From assembly GCF_000060345.1 (NCBI RefSeq), contig NC_008571.1, forward strand, positions 1,922,001 to 1,986,000: a stretch of DNA of 64,000 bases. The letters are read 5' to 3'. Of the stretch, positions 27,094 through 36,299 are shown one piece after another (the stretch's first letter is position 1; each line of letters opens with the position of its first letter). The DNA is from Christiangramia forsetii KT0803. GTDB taxonomy: Bacteria > Bacteroidota > Bacteroidia > Flavobacteriales > Flavobacteriaceae. Under the pieces are notes generated by a model. That model worked only from the letters and a program-made list of their open reading frames with translations, was not told the origin of the DNA and made no database searches. Made by a program: the position numbers and the translations under genes.

Positions 27094-27126
27094 CCTTTTT
27101 GGATTTCCGGTCTTCTGCCAAAAAGG
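27094..27126 (-). promoter_or_regulatory. Hairpin at the 5-prime end of the rpsA leader
   Basis: CCTTTTTGG (27094-27102) and CCAAAAAGG (27118-27126) form a perfect 9-base stem with a 15-base loop. It lies where transcription from the promoter at 27131 should begin, so it would sit at the very start of a leader of about 120 bases. It could stabilise the mRNA or take part in autoregulation by S1; this is inference. Confidence 0.45.
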
Positions 27127-27130
27127 TGTG

Positions 27131-27160
27131 CAAAAATACAACTTATTTTATATTATTCAA
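27131..27160 (-). promoter_or_regulatory. rpsA: rpsA promoter (TTG-N19-TATTTTTG)
   Basis: On the minus strand TTG (27158-27160) is followed after 19 bases by TATTTTTG (27131-27138), a full match to the known Bacteroidota sigma-ABfr consensus in both boxes and spacing. Predicted transcription start is near 27124. Confidence 0.65.
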
Positions 27161-27178
27161 ACCCCTAGTGCTCTATTT

Positions 27179-28351
27179 TTAAGCAGATTCAGTTTTCTTG
27201 AAACTAAAGTGAGCAATAAGGATAATTATCGTGTAGAAAAGACCTAATGATGCGACTCCTTCCCATTGAAAAAGCTCCCAGGCGTAAGCTCCGGTAATCG
27301 TCCCTAAGGCACCTCCGGCAAAGTATCCTACCATATAAATGGTATTAATTCTATTGCGGGCATTCTGATTCCTGGAAAATATAATATTCTGATTGGTAAT
27401 ATGTAGTGATTGTAATCCCATATCTACCAATAGAACTCCTATGACCAAACCAATGATAGAATTCCCTGAAAATTCAAAGATTACCCAGGCTAATAGCATA
27501 ATGACTGTTGCCAGGGTGATCAAATTATTTTTATTCATGCGGTCGCTTAACTTACCTATGACCGTTGCTGCAAGCGCTCCTCCTATTCCCAGCAACCCAA
27601 AAGCTCCGGCAACACCGCTTCCATAATTAAAGTTATCTTCCATTACAAATACCAGCGTGGTCCAGAAAGCACTGAAACCAGCAAATCCCAATCCACCTCT
27701 TAGTGCAGCCAGGCGCACCGGACTTTCAGTTTTGAAATAATGCCAGGTAGAACGCATGAGTTCTTTATAAGTTCCTTTAAAATCTGGCTGAAGTTCGGGT
27801 AGTTTCAATTTTAGAAGTAACCATAGCACGAGCATCATTGCGGTAGCTCCATAATACATAGCTCGCCATCCAAAATATTCTCCTACATAACCGCTGATGA
27901 ATCTACTCCCGAGGATTCCAATAAGGAGTCCGCTCATAACAATACCTATCGCACTACCCTTATTTTCAGGTTTCGCCAATTGTGCGGCCATGGGTACAAA
28001 TACCTGGGGCACTACACAGGAAAACCCTACTATGAATCCTGATATAATTAATATGGGTAAGCTTGGTGCAATGGCCATTGCCAAAAGGCCAATAATGATG
28101 AAAATGAAATCTATCATCACCATTTTCTTCCGCGGGAATTTATCTCCTAACGGAATTATAAACAACAGTCCAAAGGCATAACCAAGCTGCGTGAATAATG
28201 GGACATTACTCACGGCCGCTTCAGATACATCAAAATCGTTCGCTATTAAATTTAATAAGGGTTGATTGTAGTAATTATTGGCTACTACAAAACCGGCACT
28301 GGCAGACATCAAATACAGCACCGATTTACTTATGCCTCTATTTTCAGACAT
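27179..28351 (-). CDS. MFS transporter
   Basis: The 390-residue protein has about 12 hydrophobic helices and the MFS signature loop between helices 2 and 3, GDKFPRKKMV. The second half repeats a related loop, GKLSDRMNKNN. YNQPLLNLIANDF in helix 1 and ITNQNIIFSRNQNARNRINT near helix 10 are like the YnfM/arabinose-efflux group, usually drug or metabolite exporters. It begins 6 bases after cmk, so it is probably cotranscribed with it. No substrate can be read from sequence. Confidence 0.88.
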   Translation of the reverse strand: MSENRGISKSVLYLMSASAGFVVANNYYNQPLLNLIANDFDVSEAAVSNVPLFTQLGYAFGLLFIIPLGDKFPRKKMVMIDFIFIIIGLLAMAIAPSLPILIISGFIVGFSCVVPQVFVPMAAQLAKPENKGSAIGIVMSGLLIGILGSRFISGYVGEYFGWRAMYYGATAMMLVLWLLLKLKLPELQPDFKGTYKELMRSTWHYFKTESPVRLAALRGGLGFAGFSAFWTTLVFVMEDNFNYGSGVAGAFGLLGIGGALAATVIGKLSDRMNKNNLITLATVIMLLAWVIFEFSGNSIIGLVIGVLLVDMGLQSLHITNQNIIFSRNQNARNRINTIYMVGYFAGGALGTITGAYAWELFQWEGVASLGLFYTIIILIAHFSFKKTESA

Positions 28352-28357
28352 TTCAGA

Positions 28358-29050
28358 TTATTCGGATATTCTGTCTTCCACGATCTTTAAGATTTTGTCG
28401 AATTGCTCTTCGAGATTCAATTCTGAATTGTCAAATTCTACGGCATCATCGGCTTTTATCAAAGGAGAATCTTCCCTGGTAGAATCCATAAAATCCCTGT
28501 CTTTTACATTTTTAAGAACCGCATCATACGCTACCTCATCACCTCTTTCCCTTAGCTCATCGTATCTTCTTTGAGCACGCTTTTCAGTAGAAGCAGTCAT
28601 GAAGATCTTTAATTCAGCATCTGGAAATACTACAGTTCCAATATCACGGCCATCCATCACCACACCTTTTTCCTTGCCCATTTCCTGCTGTTGCTCCACC
28701 AGTTTCTTTCTTACCTGCGGAATAGCGGCTACTTTGCTCACCTGCTCCGAAACCTCCATATAGCGGATCTCTTTCTCCACTCTCTCATCATTAAGATACA
28801 TCTCTCCGAAACCGGCTTCTTCACTAAAAATGAACTTTAAACCAATAAATGGAAGATGCCTCACAATGGCTTCTTCATTCAAATTCGTATTAGATACAAA
28901 TAGTTTACGCATCATATATAAAGTGACCGCACGATACATCGCACCGGTATCTACATATACATAACCAAGTTTTTTAGCCAGCCCTTTAGCTACTGTACTT
29001 TTTCCTGTTGAAGAGAAACCATCTATGGCGATCGTTATTTTCTTTTCCAT
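28358..29050 (-). CDS. cmk: Cytidylate kinase
   Basis: Cmk phosphorylates CMP and dCMP with ATP. The 230-residue protein has the P-loop GFSSTGKSTVAKGLA, then YVYVDTGAMYRAVTLY for monophosphate binding, VVMDGRDIGTVVFPDAELKIFMTAS, and the lid arginines in KRAQRRYDELRERGD. The C-terminal DRDFMDSTREDSPLIKADDAV is typical of bacterial Cmk. It is transcribed apart from lon, whose terminator lies between them, and reads into the MFS gene. Confidence 0.97.
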   Translation of the reverse strand: MEKKITIAIDGFSSTGKSTVAKGLAKKLGYVYVDTGAMYRAVTLYMMRKLFVSNTNLNEEAIVRHLPFIGLKFIFSEEAGFGEMYLNDERVEKEIRYMEVSEQVSKVAAIPQVRKKLVEQQQEMGKEKGVVMDGRDIGTVVFPDAELKIFMTASTEKRAQRRYDELRERGDEVAYDAVLKNVKDRDFMDSTREDSPLIKADDAVEFDNSELNLEEQFDKILKIVEDRISE

Positions 29051-29068
29051 GTAATTGCAATTCTTTTA

Positions 29069-29076
29069 CAAAGGTA
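29069..29076 (-). promoter_or_regulatory. -7 box upstream of cmk
   Basis: Minus-strand TACCTTTG matches TAnnTTTG, 18 bases before the cmk ATG and just downstream of the lon terminator. The -33 TTG is not seen. Confidence 0.35.
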
Positions 29077-29110
29077 AATTTTTATAAAAGCATTCAGGTA
29101 TTAAAATGAG

Positions 29111-29130
29111 AAAAGCCCCTTTCGGGGCTT
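29111..29130 (-). terminator. Terminator of lon
   Basis: Hairpin AAGCCCC, loop TTTC, GGGGCTT, followed on the minus strand by a T-rich tract, directly after the lon stop. Confidence 0.85.
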
Positions 29131-29134
29131 ATCT

Positions 29135-31585
29135 TTATAGCTTCTTTGCGTTCTTCACATTTTGATTAGTGAGAGCTATATCTATCACATCGCTCATCTC
29201 TTTAACGTAATGAAAAGTAAGACCTTTTACATACTCTTCTTTAATCTCTTCAATATCCCGTTTGTTATCTTCACAAAGAATAATCTCTTTAATTCTGGCT
29301 CTTTTCGCAGCCAGGATCTTCTCTTTGATACCACCAACAGGTAATACTTTACCTCTCAAGGTAATCTCTCCCGTCATCGCTATACTTTTCTTTATCTTCT
29401 TCTGGGTAAACAAAGAAACTAAAGATGTGAGCATCGTGATACCGGCACTTGGTCCATCTTTTGGTGTGGCTCCTTCAGGAACGTGAATATGTACGTTATA
29501 TTGATCAAATATAGAAGGAGTAATTCCTAGTCTCTCAGCATTTGCTTTAATATATTCCATAGCAATAGTAGCAGACTCTTTCATCACCTTACCAAGATTC
29601 CCGGTAATGCTAAGGTTTCCTTTTCCTTTTGAAAGAATTGATTCTATAAATAAGATATCACCACCTACCTGGGTCCATGCTAAACCGGTGACTACACCGG
29701 CAACATCATTATTTTCGTATTTATCACGCTCCAGTTTTGGGCTTCCAAGAATCTCAATAATATCTTCTCCAGATACCTTGATATTATACTCCTCCTCCAT
29801 CGCAATGTTCTTGGCCGCATAACGAACTACTTTCGCAATTTGTTTCTCTAATGCACGAACACCAGATTCACGAGTATAGCCTTCAACTACTTTTTCCAGT
29901 TGTTTTTTACCAATCTTAAGATGATCTGAATTCAACCCATGTTCCTCAAGCTGTTTTGGCAATAAATGCCTTTTTGCGATTTCTACTTTTTCTTCGATAG
30001 TATAACCGGTAACATTAATGATCTCCATACGATCTCTCAATGCAGGCTGAATGGTACTTAAAGAATTACAGGTAGCAATAAACATCACCTTAGAAAGATC
30101 AAATCCCATTTCCAGAAAATTATCATGGAATTCAGAATTTTGCTCAGGATCCAGCACTTCTAATAATGCTGAAGATGGATCTCCAGAATTTCCGACTGCT
30201 AACTTGTCTATTTCATCCAGCACAAAAACAGGATTACTGGTTCCCGCCTTTTTTAAACTCTGGATAATTCTACCGGGCATTGCACCAATATAGGTTTTTC
30301 TATGACCTCTAATTTCAGCTTCATCACGAAGACCTCCCAATGAAATTCTCACATATTCCCGGCCCAAAGCTTCTGCTACAGATTTACCTAAAGAAGTTTT
30401 ACCAACTCCCGGAGGTCCGTAAAGACAAAGAATAGGCGATTTCATATCATTTCTTAGCTTTAGCACAGCAAGATATTCAATGATACGTCTCTTAACGTCA
30501 TCTAAACCATAATGGTCCCGGTCCAGAATCTTCTTGGCTCTTTTAAGATCGAATTTATCTTTACTGAATTCATTCCAGGGAAGATCCAGAAACAGGTCTA
30601 AATAATTTCTTTGAATCGAATATTCCGCAACCTGCGGATTCATTCGTTGCATCTTGGAAAGCTCCTTTTCGAAATGATTCTTAACATCTTCATCCCATTG
30701 CTTATCCTTCGCACGATCACGCATCTCCACGATTTCCCCTTCATGAGAAACACCCCCAAGTTCTTCCTGGATGGTTTTCATTTGCTGATGAAGAAAATAT
30801 TCACGCTGTTGCTGGCTCATATCACTCTGCACCTTGCTTTGAATATCATTTTTGAGTTCCAGTTTCTGGTTCTCTGTATTCATATGCTTTAAAGTTGCCA
30901 GCGCACGCTCCTTAAGATCGTTCATCTCTAAAAGCTTCTGTTTCTCCTCAACACTAAGGTTCATATTAGAAGAAACGAAATTTATCAGAAAGGAATTACT
31001 CTCAATATTCTTGATCGCAAAAGATGCTTCTGAAGGAATATTAGGGCTTCCTTTGATGATCTGGAGCGCCAGATCTTTTATAGAGTCGATAATTGCAGAA
31101 AACTCTGCATTATCTTTTTCCGGCCTGTTATCAGGAACTTCAGTAATAGTAGCATTCATATAAGGCTGCTCGGTCACCACTTCGGTAATCTGGAAACGCT
31201 TTTTACCCTGAATAATCACGGTGGTATTCCCATCGGGCATTTTCAACACCCTAAGGATCCTTGCTACTACTCCTACCTTATTAATATCTTTAGAAGTAGG
31301 ATTCTCCACTTCCTCATCTTTTTGAGACACCACTCCAATGGTCTTGCTCCCGTTATTCGCTTCGTTAATAAGCTTAATAGAAGCATCCCTTCCTGCGGTA
31401 ATTGGTATCACTACTCCAGGAAACAACACTGTATTCCGAAGCGGAAGTATAGGTAAAGTTTCCGGAAGATTTTCACGATTTATTTCCTCTTCATCTTCAG
31501 GAGTCATTAACGGGATTAATTCTGCATCTTCATCAATTCCCTGCAATGACAAACTGTCAATATTACTAAACTTTGTTTTCGTCAT
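29135..31585 (-). CDS. lon: ATP-dependent protease Lon
   Basis: The 816-residue protein is a full-length Lon: N-terminal LON substrate-binding domain ([19 protein letters not shown] at about 43), long helical region, AAA+ ATPase with Walker [14 protein letters not shown] and Walker [11 protein letters not shown], and the C-terminal protease with the serine in DGPSAGITM and the lysine in [13 protein letters not shown]. Lon degrades damaged and regulatory proteins in the cytoplasm. The N-terminal tail of about 35 acidic residues ([17 protein letters not shown]) is common in Bacteroidota Lon. It is transcribed alone and divergent from the sigma-factor operon. Confidence 0.98.
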   Translation of the reverse strand: MTKTKFSNIDSLSLQGIDEDAELIPLMTPEDEEEINRENLPETLPILPLRNTVLFPGVVIPITAGRDASIKLINEANNGSKTIGVVSQKDEEVENPTSKDINKVGVVARILRVLKMPDGNTTVIIQGKKRFQITEVVTEQPYMNATITEVPDNRPEKDNAEFSAIIDSIKDLALQIIKGSPNIPSEASFAIKNIESNSFLINFVSSNMNLSVEEKQKLLEMNDLKERALATLKHMNTENQKLELKNDIQSKVQSDMSQQQREYFLHQQMKTIQEELGGVSHEGEIVEMRDRAKDKQWDEDVKNHFEKELSKMQRMNPQVAEYSIQRNYLDLFLDLPWNEFSKDKFDLKRAKKILDRDHYGLDDVKRRIIEYLAVLKLRNDMKSPILCLYGPPGVGKTSLGKSVAEALGREYVRISLGGLRDEAEIRGHRKTYIGAMPGRIIQSLKKAGTSNPVFVLDEIDKLAVGNSGDPSSALLEVLDPEQNSEFHDNFLEMGFDLSKVMFIATCNSLSTIQPALRDRMEIINVTGYTIEEKVEIAKRHLLPKQLEEHGLNSDHLKIGKKQLEKVVEGYTRESGVRALEKQIAKVVRYAAKNIAMEEEYNIKVSGEDIIEILGSPKLERDKYENNDVAGVVTGLAWTQVGGDILFIESILSKGKGNLSITGNLGKVMKESATIAMEYIKANAERLGITPSIFDQYNVHIHVPEGATPKDGPSAGITMLTSLVSLFTQKKIKKSIAMTGEITLRGKVLPVGGIKEKILAAKRARIKEIILCEDNKRDIEEIKEEYVKGLTFHYVKEMSDVIDIALTNQNVKNAKKL

Positions 31586-31610
31586 AATTATATTTAAGTC
31601 AAACTGTCAT

Positions 31611-31618
31611 CAAAACTA
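31611..31618 (-). promoter_or_regulatory. -7 box upstream of lon
   Basis: Minus-strand TAGTTTTG matches TAnnTTTG, 25 bases before the lon ATG. No TTG at the expected -33 spacing; no heat-shock operator was recognised. Confidence 0.3.
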
Positions 31619-31794
31619 ATATTCGTTAATTTTGAGAAGTTATTTAAAAGCCCTGATAGATAAGGCTTTCAGTTTTATTTCAGATTTTCTATTTCAAATA
31701 TTCAATTCTTATGCCACGCTGAAAGCAAAATAATTTTTCAAAAGTGTAACAAATAAAAAAGAAGTCCATCTTTATTATAGAAACCAAGTTTTAA

Positions 31795-32355
31795 TTGACA
31801 CCAACCATCATCCATATTAAAGACCTGGTAGCACGTTGTCGTCATGGCGATGAACGTGCTCAAATGGAAATTTATGATCGTTATTACAAAGCGATGTACA
31901 ATACTGCGTATCGTATCACGGGGCATTCTGCTGAAGCCGAAGATATTATGCAGGAGTCTTTTTTAAATGCTTTCACAAAAATTGAAAGTTTTAAAGAAAA
32001 TTCCACTTTTGGAGCGTGGTTAAAGAGAATTGTGGTGAACGAAAGTATTACGGCTTATAAGAAAATTACAAAGCTGGGCGAAGTAAGCTATAATGATGCG
32101 TTAAAAAATGAAGCTGATGATGGAGGTGTTTCTTTGAATGAAGATGATAAGAACAATACTAAAGTTCGTTTAATCCTACAACAAATTAGGTCTCTTAAGG
32201 AGAATTACAGACTTGGTTTAACCTTGCATCTAATTGAAGGATACGACTATGAAGAAATTTGTGAAATAATGAATATTTCTTATGCCAATTGCCGAACGAT
32301 GATCTCCAGGGCAAAAGAAAGCCTAAGAAAAAAGTTACAGGATCATGAAAAATAA
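31795..32355 (+). CDS. ECF-type RNA polymerase sigma factor
   Basis: A 186-residue sigma-70 family protein of the extracytoplasmic-function class. Sigma region 2 runs through ARCRHGDERAQMEIYDRYYKAMYNTAYRIT and AEDIMQESFLNAFTKI; region 4 (helix-turn-helix) is YDYEEICEIMNISYANCRTMI, followed by SRAKESLRKKL. The only start that keeps region 2 whole is a TTG (LTPTIIHIKD), since the first in-frame ATG lies inside region 2. Its last codons overlap the next gene by 11 bases, which suggests coupled translation with a membrane anti-sigma candidate. Confidence 0.9.
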   Translation: MTPTIIHIKDLVARCRHGDERAQMEIYDRYYKAMYNTAYRITGHSAEAEDIMQESFLNAFTKIESFKENSTFGAWLKRIVVNESITAYKKITKLGEVSYNDALKNEADDGGVSLNEDDKNNTKVRLILQQIRSLKENYRLGLTLHLIEGYDYEEICEIMNISYANCRTMISRAKESLRKKLQDHEK

Positions 32356-32905
32356 TGAATTTAACGGCCTTTTCGAAGATTTGAATTTCGATATCGAAGA
32401 GCCCCATACCGGGCACGAAAAACGATTTTTTAAGAAGCTCAGTAAAAGATCACGAGTTTCGGAAAAAAAAGGAAAAGTACGCAGCTTATGGGCTCCTATA
32501 ATTGGAATTGCTGCCAGCTTTTTGCTCGCGTTTTTTCTTTTAGGTGAGTTTATCACTCCGGCTGCTTCAGCCAAAAATTCAGATCTGGCAAGTATCTCTT
32601 CTGAAATGAAACAAACGCAGGAATTTTATACTGGCGTGATCAAAAAAGAATTAACAGCTCTAAATGAAGAAAAGTCACCTGAGACCGAAGTCATTATTAA
32701 TGATGCTTTAATTCAAATGGAGAAACTGGATAGAAACTATGAAAATCTAAAAAAAGACCTTATAAAAAGTGGTAAAGATAATAGAGTAATTCACGCTATG
32801 ATTCAGAATTTCCAGCAAAGGATAGACCTCTTAAATAACGTTTTGACCCAAATTGAAAATATTAAAACACTAAAGAAAGACAGTTATGAAAACAATATTA
32901 TCTAG
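32345..32905 (+). CDS. Single-pass membrane protein, probable anti-sigma factor
   Basis: This 186-residue protein has a polar N-terminal half (GLFEDLNFDIEEPHTGHEKRFFKKLSKR), one membrane helix at about 50-70 (APIIGIAASFLLAFFLLGEF) and a helical outer part with possible coiled coil. A short cytoplasmic segment, one helix and an outer domain, in a gene that overlaps an ECF sigma gene by 11 bases, is the classical anti-sigma arrangement; the zinc-binding motif of ZAS proteins is absent. It overlaps the next gene by 20 bases. The role is inferred from position and topology. Confidence 0.75.
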   Translation: MKNNEFNGLFEDLNFDIEEPHTGHEKRFFKKLSKRSRVSEKKGKVRSLWAPIIGIAASFLLAFFLLGEFITPAASAKNSDLASISSEMKQTQEFYTGVIKKELTALNEEKSPETEVIINDALIQMEKLDRNYENLKKDLIKSGKDNRVIHAMIQNFQQRIDLLNNVLTQIENIKTLKKDSYENNII

Positions 32906-34010
32906 TATCCTAATTTTTGCGGTGCTGGCACCAGGACTCCCCTATTATGATGCAAATATGGCTATAAAAAGCTGTATCAGTTTAGAAAATGAACTCAACG
33001 GAAAACATACTAAAGAGAAAAAGATCACAGAAGAGTTTAATGTAAATTCAAATTCCAATCTAAGCATCAATAACAGCTATGGAAATGTTGATATTACCAC
33101 ATGGGATGAAGATCGGGTTGTCATTGAGGTTATTATCAAGACCAATGGAAATGATGAAGATAAAGTTCAGGAAAAACTGGAAGAAATCCATGTAGATTTT
33201 GATCAGTCTTCTTCCGGAGTAAGTGCAAAAACCAGATTTTCTAAAGAAGAAAAATCATGGTGGAAAAGTTTAACCGGTGGATTTGATAATGTGAATATGG
33301 AAGTAAATTATATTATAAGGGCTCCTGAAGGAAACCATCTGGACATTAATAACGATTACGGCGGAATTTATATTGATAAAACTACAGGAAATGCCAAAAT
33401 TAGGTGTGACTATGGCAAAATAGACATCGGCGAATTAAGAGGGAAATCTAATTATTTTAATTTTGATTATACTCGCAACAGTCGTATAGGTTATGTTACC
33501 AATGCAGAAATTAATGCAGATTATTCAGATTATGAAATTGAAGAAGCCGGACAATTAACTATTAGTGCTGATTACTCTAAATCTAAAATAGGGAAAGTAT
33601 CTAAAATGGAATTCAACTGTGACTATGGTAGCGTTGAAGTAGGCAAAGTAAAAGTACTGGTTGGTAATGGTGATTATTTAACCACTAAAATAGACCGCGT
33701 TTTTAATTCTTTAGATCTGAATATGGATTACGGCTCACTTTCTATAGAAAAGATAGTTAAAGACGCGAGTAAAATTGATATTAATACTGATTATGCTGGA
33801 GTAAACATTGGGTATGACCACGAAATGAGCTTTCAGTTTGATATAAAAACTTCCTACGGCGGAATAAGTGGAATGGAAGATCTTGAAATTAGAAAAAGAG
33901 ATCAGGGTAACTCAAATCACAGTATTTCAGGATATTATGGATCATCATCAAATGATACCAAGATCAATATATCTACCAGCTATGGTAGCGTGAAATTCAA
34001 CAAAAATTAA
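32886..34010 (+). CDS. Exported DUF4097-like beta-repeat protein
   Basis: The 374-residue protein has a signal peptide (ILSSILIFAVLAPGLP) and a long run of short strands with the repeating element N/D-Y-G/S: NNSYGNVDITTWDED, NNDYGGIYIDKTTG, RCDYGKIDIGEL, NADYSDYEIEEA, NCDYGSVEVGKV, NMDYGSLSIEKI, NTDYAGVNIGYD, STSYGSVKFNK. This looks like a right-handed beta-helix related to DUF4097/DUF2807 adhesin-like proteins. It overlaps the anti-sigma candidate and is probably controlled by that sigma factor. It may face the periplasm or cell surface; its function is unknown. Confidence 0.8.
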   Translation: MKTILSSILIFAVLAPGLPYYDANMAIKSCISLENELNGKHTKEKKITEEFNVNSNSNLSINNSYGNVDITTWDEDRVVIEVIIKTNGNDEDKVQEKLEEIHVDFDQSSSGVSAKTRFSKEEKSWWKSLTGGFDNVNMEVNYIIRAPEGNHLDINNDYGGIYIDKTTGNAKIRCDYGKIDIGELRGKSNYFNFDYTRNSRIGYVTNAEINADYSDYEIEEAGQLTISADYSKSKIGKVSKMEFNCDYGSVEVGKVKVLVGNGDYLTTKIDRVFNSLDLNMDYGSLSIEKIVKDASKIDINTDYAGVNIGYDHEMSFQFDIKTSYGGISGMEDLEIRKRDQGNSNHSISGYYGSSSNDTKINISTSYGSVKFNKN

Positions 34011-34033
34011 TCTTTCATCTAACAACTAAAATT

Positions 34034-34756
34034 ATGAAAAAATCAATTTTATTATTCGCGACTTCTCTATTATTTATGGCAACTGCCTGCGCACAATGGG
34101 GTGGTGAGAGAGTAAGAGGAAATGGTGATGTGGTCACTAAAGATAGAAATGTAGGCTCCTATGACGGAGTACAGCTTGTAGGCTCCATGAATGTAGAATT
34201 AGTTTCAGGAAGTGAAGGCACTTTAAAAATTCAGGCAGAAAGCAATCTACAGGAATATATTAAAACAGAAGTGAAAAATGGAAAACTTAGAATTTCCACG
34301 GAAGAAGGTTTTAACCTTAATCCAAAAGATGACATACTTATTACCGTACCTGTTGAAAATATAGAAGAAGTTTCTGTTACGGGTTCTGGTGATATCTGGA
34401 CAAAAGACAGGCTAAAATCTTCAAACATGAAGGTACAGGTTACAGGCTCGGGAGATTTGAAGCTTGATTTGGAAGTTAAAGATCTTAAAGGAATGGTGAC
34501 AGGATCTGGAGATGTAAAATTAAAAGGAAAAAGTCAGAATTTTGAATGTACCGTTACTGGCAGTGGAGACTTTGAAGCTTTCGAATTACAGGCTGAAAAT
34601 GTAGAGGCCAAAGTATCAGGTTCAGGAGACATTATGGTAAATGCCAGCAATTCATTAAAAGCTTCTGTTTCTGGTTCTGGGGATATAGTATATAAAGGAA
34701 ACCCTGCTAAACAGGATTTTAAAACCCATGGGTCTGGAAGTGTAACTTCCCATTAA
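34034..34756 (+). CDS. Exported head-GIN domain (DUF2807) protein
   Basis: The 240-residue protein has a signal peptide that may end as a lipoprotein (FMATAC) or by ordinary cleavage after ACA. The mature part is a DUF2807 beta-solenoid: VRGNGDVVTKDRNVGSYDGVQLVGSMNVELVSG, then the turn V-T/S-G-S-G-D six times at a spacing of about 17-22 residues. DUF2807 proteins are widespread in Bacteroidota and often annotated as putative auto-transporter adhesins, without proof. It closes the sigma-factor operon, 23 bases after the DUF4097-like gene. The two beta-repeat proteins may act together at the envelope. Confidence 0.87.
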   Translation: MKKSILLFATSLLFMATACAQWGGERVRGNGDVVTKDRNVGSYDGVQLVGSMNVELVSGSEGTLKIQAESNLQEYIKTEVKNGKLRISTEEGFNLNPKDDILITVPVENIEEVSVTGSGDIWTKDRLKSSNMKVQVTGSGDLKLDLEVKDLKGMVTGSGDVKLKGKSQNFECTVTGSGDFEAFELQAENVEAKVSGSGDIMVNASNSLKASVSGSGDIVYKGNPAKQDFKTHGSGSVTSH

Positions 34757-34805
34757 TAATTAAATAGTTTACAATGTTGAGAGGCTGTGTAAAAAGTTTA
34801 ATTTT

Positions 34806-34890
34806 ATGTCACTGCGAGGCACGAAGCAATCTGCAAATTAGTAATCATCAACTGGCAGACTGCTTCACTACGTTCGTAATGAGAGTTAAG
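34806..34890. repeat. Palindromic dispersed repeat
   Basis: TCACTGCGAGGCACGAAGCA followed by ATCTGC pairs with GCAGACTGCTTC and CGTTCGTAATGA to form a long imperfect hairpin. The motif resembles the TCATTGCGAGG...GAAGCAATCT element that recurs in many bacterial genomes. It lies in the space between the DUF2807 gene and the convergent MFS gene. Confidence 0.65.
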
Positions 34891-34912
34891 CTTATTTTTC
34901 TCACCACCTCTT

Positions 34913-36238
34913 TTATTCCTTAATAATTCTTTTCGGCACTCTCATTAATAAGATCACACCCGCTATAAAGAACACAACTAAAAATAAGATTGCATTTCTT
35001 ACACTTCCCGTACTTTGGGCTACATAACCATATAATGACATTCCGATTACTATTCCTATCTTTTCCGCTACATCATAAAAACTAAAATAACTGGCGGTAT
35101 CCAAAGCATTTTCAGGCAACATTTTGGAATAAGTAGATCGCGAGAGTGACTGGATACCTCCCATTACAAGTCCTACAGAAGCCGCTGCAAAATAAAATTG
35201 AATAGGCGTTGTAATAAAATAAGCATAGCCGCAGATTGCGATCCATATTAAATTGATGAAAATAAGAGTTTTTATATCACCAAATTTTATGGCTAACCTT
35301 GACGTTAAAGTTGCACCCGCAACTGCTACCAATTGAATTAATAAAATACTAATAATAAGTCCCGTAGTTGGATCCTGATCTCCCCACTCCAACTCTTCGA
35401 TCCCGAAATACGTGGCAACTAACATAATCGTCTGTACAGCCATACTATAGACAAAAAATGCTATGAGGTAGCGTTTTAAAGTTTTATTCTGCTCAATGGA
35501 TTTCCAGATTCCCTTAAGCTCTTTAAATCCATTAAAAAGAACATCATTGGTAAGTTTAGCTTTCTTATTCCCTTTTGGCAAGTAGTAATAGGTGTACTGG
35601 CTAAAGCCGATCCACCAAACCCCTGTAAGAACAAATGAAAGTCTGGTAGGCAGGCCTTCATCTTCAAAACCAAACCACTCATATTTTAAAATCATTAGTA
35701 AGCATAAAATAAGTAAGACTACGCTCCCAATATAACCCAGGGAGAAGCCTTTGGCACTGGCTTTATCCTGTTGATCTGGAAAAGCGACATCGGGTAAATA
35801 AGAATTATAGAATACAAGGCTGGACCAGAATCCTATCAGCGCCAGAAAGTAACATAAAAGACCAAACCATAGATGATCAAGGCTAAACCAGAATAAGCCA
35901 ATACACGAAATGGCTCCCAGGTAGCAAAAGAATTTTAAAAAATTCTTCTTGTTACCAATATAATCTGCAATACCAGACAAAAATGGACTCAAAAAGCTAA
36001 CCACCAGGAATGCGCCTGCGGTTACATAACTTATAAGGGAATCGTTGTTAAAGTTTATGCCCAGGAAAGTAACAGTATCACTTATCTTATTTCCATCGCT
36101 ATCTTTAATAATAGTGAGGGCTCCATAAAAAATAGGAAAGATCGCGGAAGAGATAACCAGGCTATAAACAGAATTGGCCCAGTCATAAAAAGCCCAGGCA
36201 TGAATAAGCTTCTTACTTCCTTTTGGTAATTGCTTCAT
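34913..36238 (-). CDS. UMF1-family MFS transporter (Atg22-like)
   Basis: The 441-residue protein has about 12 membrane helices and opens with KKLIHAWAFYDWANSVYSLVISSAIFP, the characteristic WAxYDWANS start of the UMF1/vacuole-effluxer (Atg22-like) group. Other group features are FLSPFLSGIADYIGNKKNFL and GGIQSLSRSTYSKMLPEN. Bacterial members are thought to export amino acids or other small molecules, without firm evidence. It is monocistronic. Confidence 0.9.
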   Translation of the reverse strand: MKQLPKGSKKLIHAWAFYDWANSVYSLVISSAIFPIFYGALTIIKDSDGNKISDTVTFLGINFNNDSLISYVTAGAFLVVSFLSPFLSGIADYIGNKKNFLKFFCYLGAISCIGLFWFSLDHLWFGLLCYFLALIGFWSSLVFYNSYLPDVAFPDQQDKASAKGFSLGYIGSVVLLILCLLMILKYEWFGFEDEGLPTRLSFVLTGVWWIGFSQYTYYYLPKGNKKAKLTNDVLFNGFKELKGIWKSIEQNKTLKRYLIAFFVYSMAVQTIMLVATYFGIEELEWGDQDPTTGLIISILLIQLVAVAGATLTSRLAIKFGDIKTLIFINLIWIAICGYAYFITTPIQFYFAAASVGLVMGGIQSLSRSTYSKMLPENALDTASYFSFYDVAEKIGIVIGMSLYGYVAQSTGSVRNAILFLVVFFIAGVILLMRVPKRIIKE

Positions 36239-36250
36239 GCACTAAAAATA

Positions 36251-36279
36251 GAAAAAGCCACCGAATCTGGTGGCTTTTC
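36251..36279 (-). terminator. Terminator of the M48 peptidase gene
   Basis: GAAAAAGCCACC, loop GAATCT, GGTGGCTTTTC, 20 bases after the stop of the gene at 36300 and before the ATG of the MFS gene. Confidence 0.8.
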
Positions 36280-36299
36280 AATCTTATTTTTAGAATATC

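Noticed and set aside
31738-31926. Minus-strand frame at the start of the sigma factor gene
   Set aside because: It overlaps sigma region 2 in antisense and shows no features of its own.
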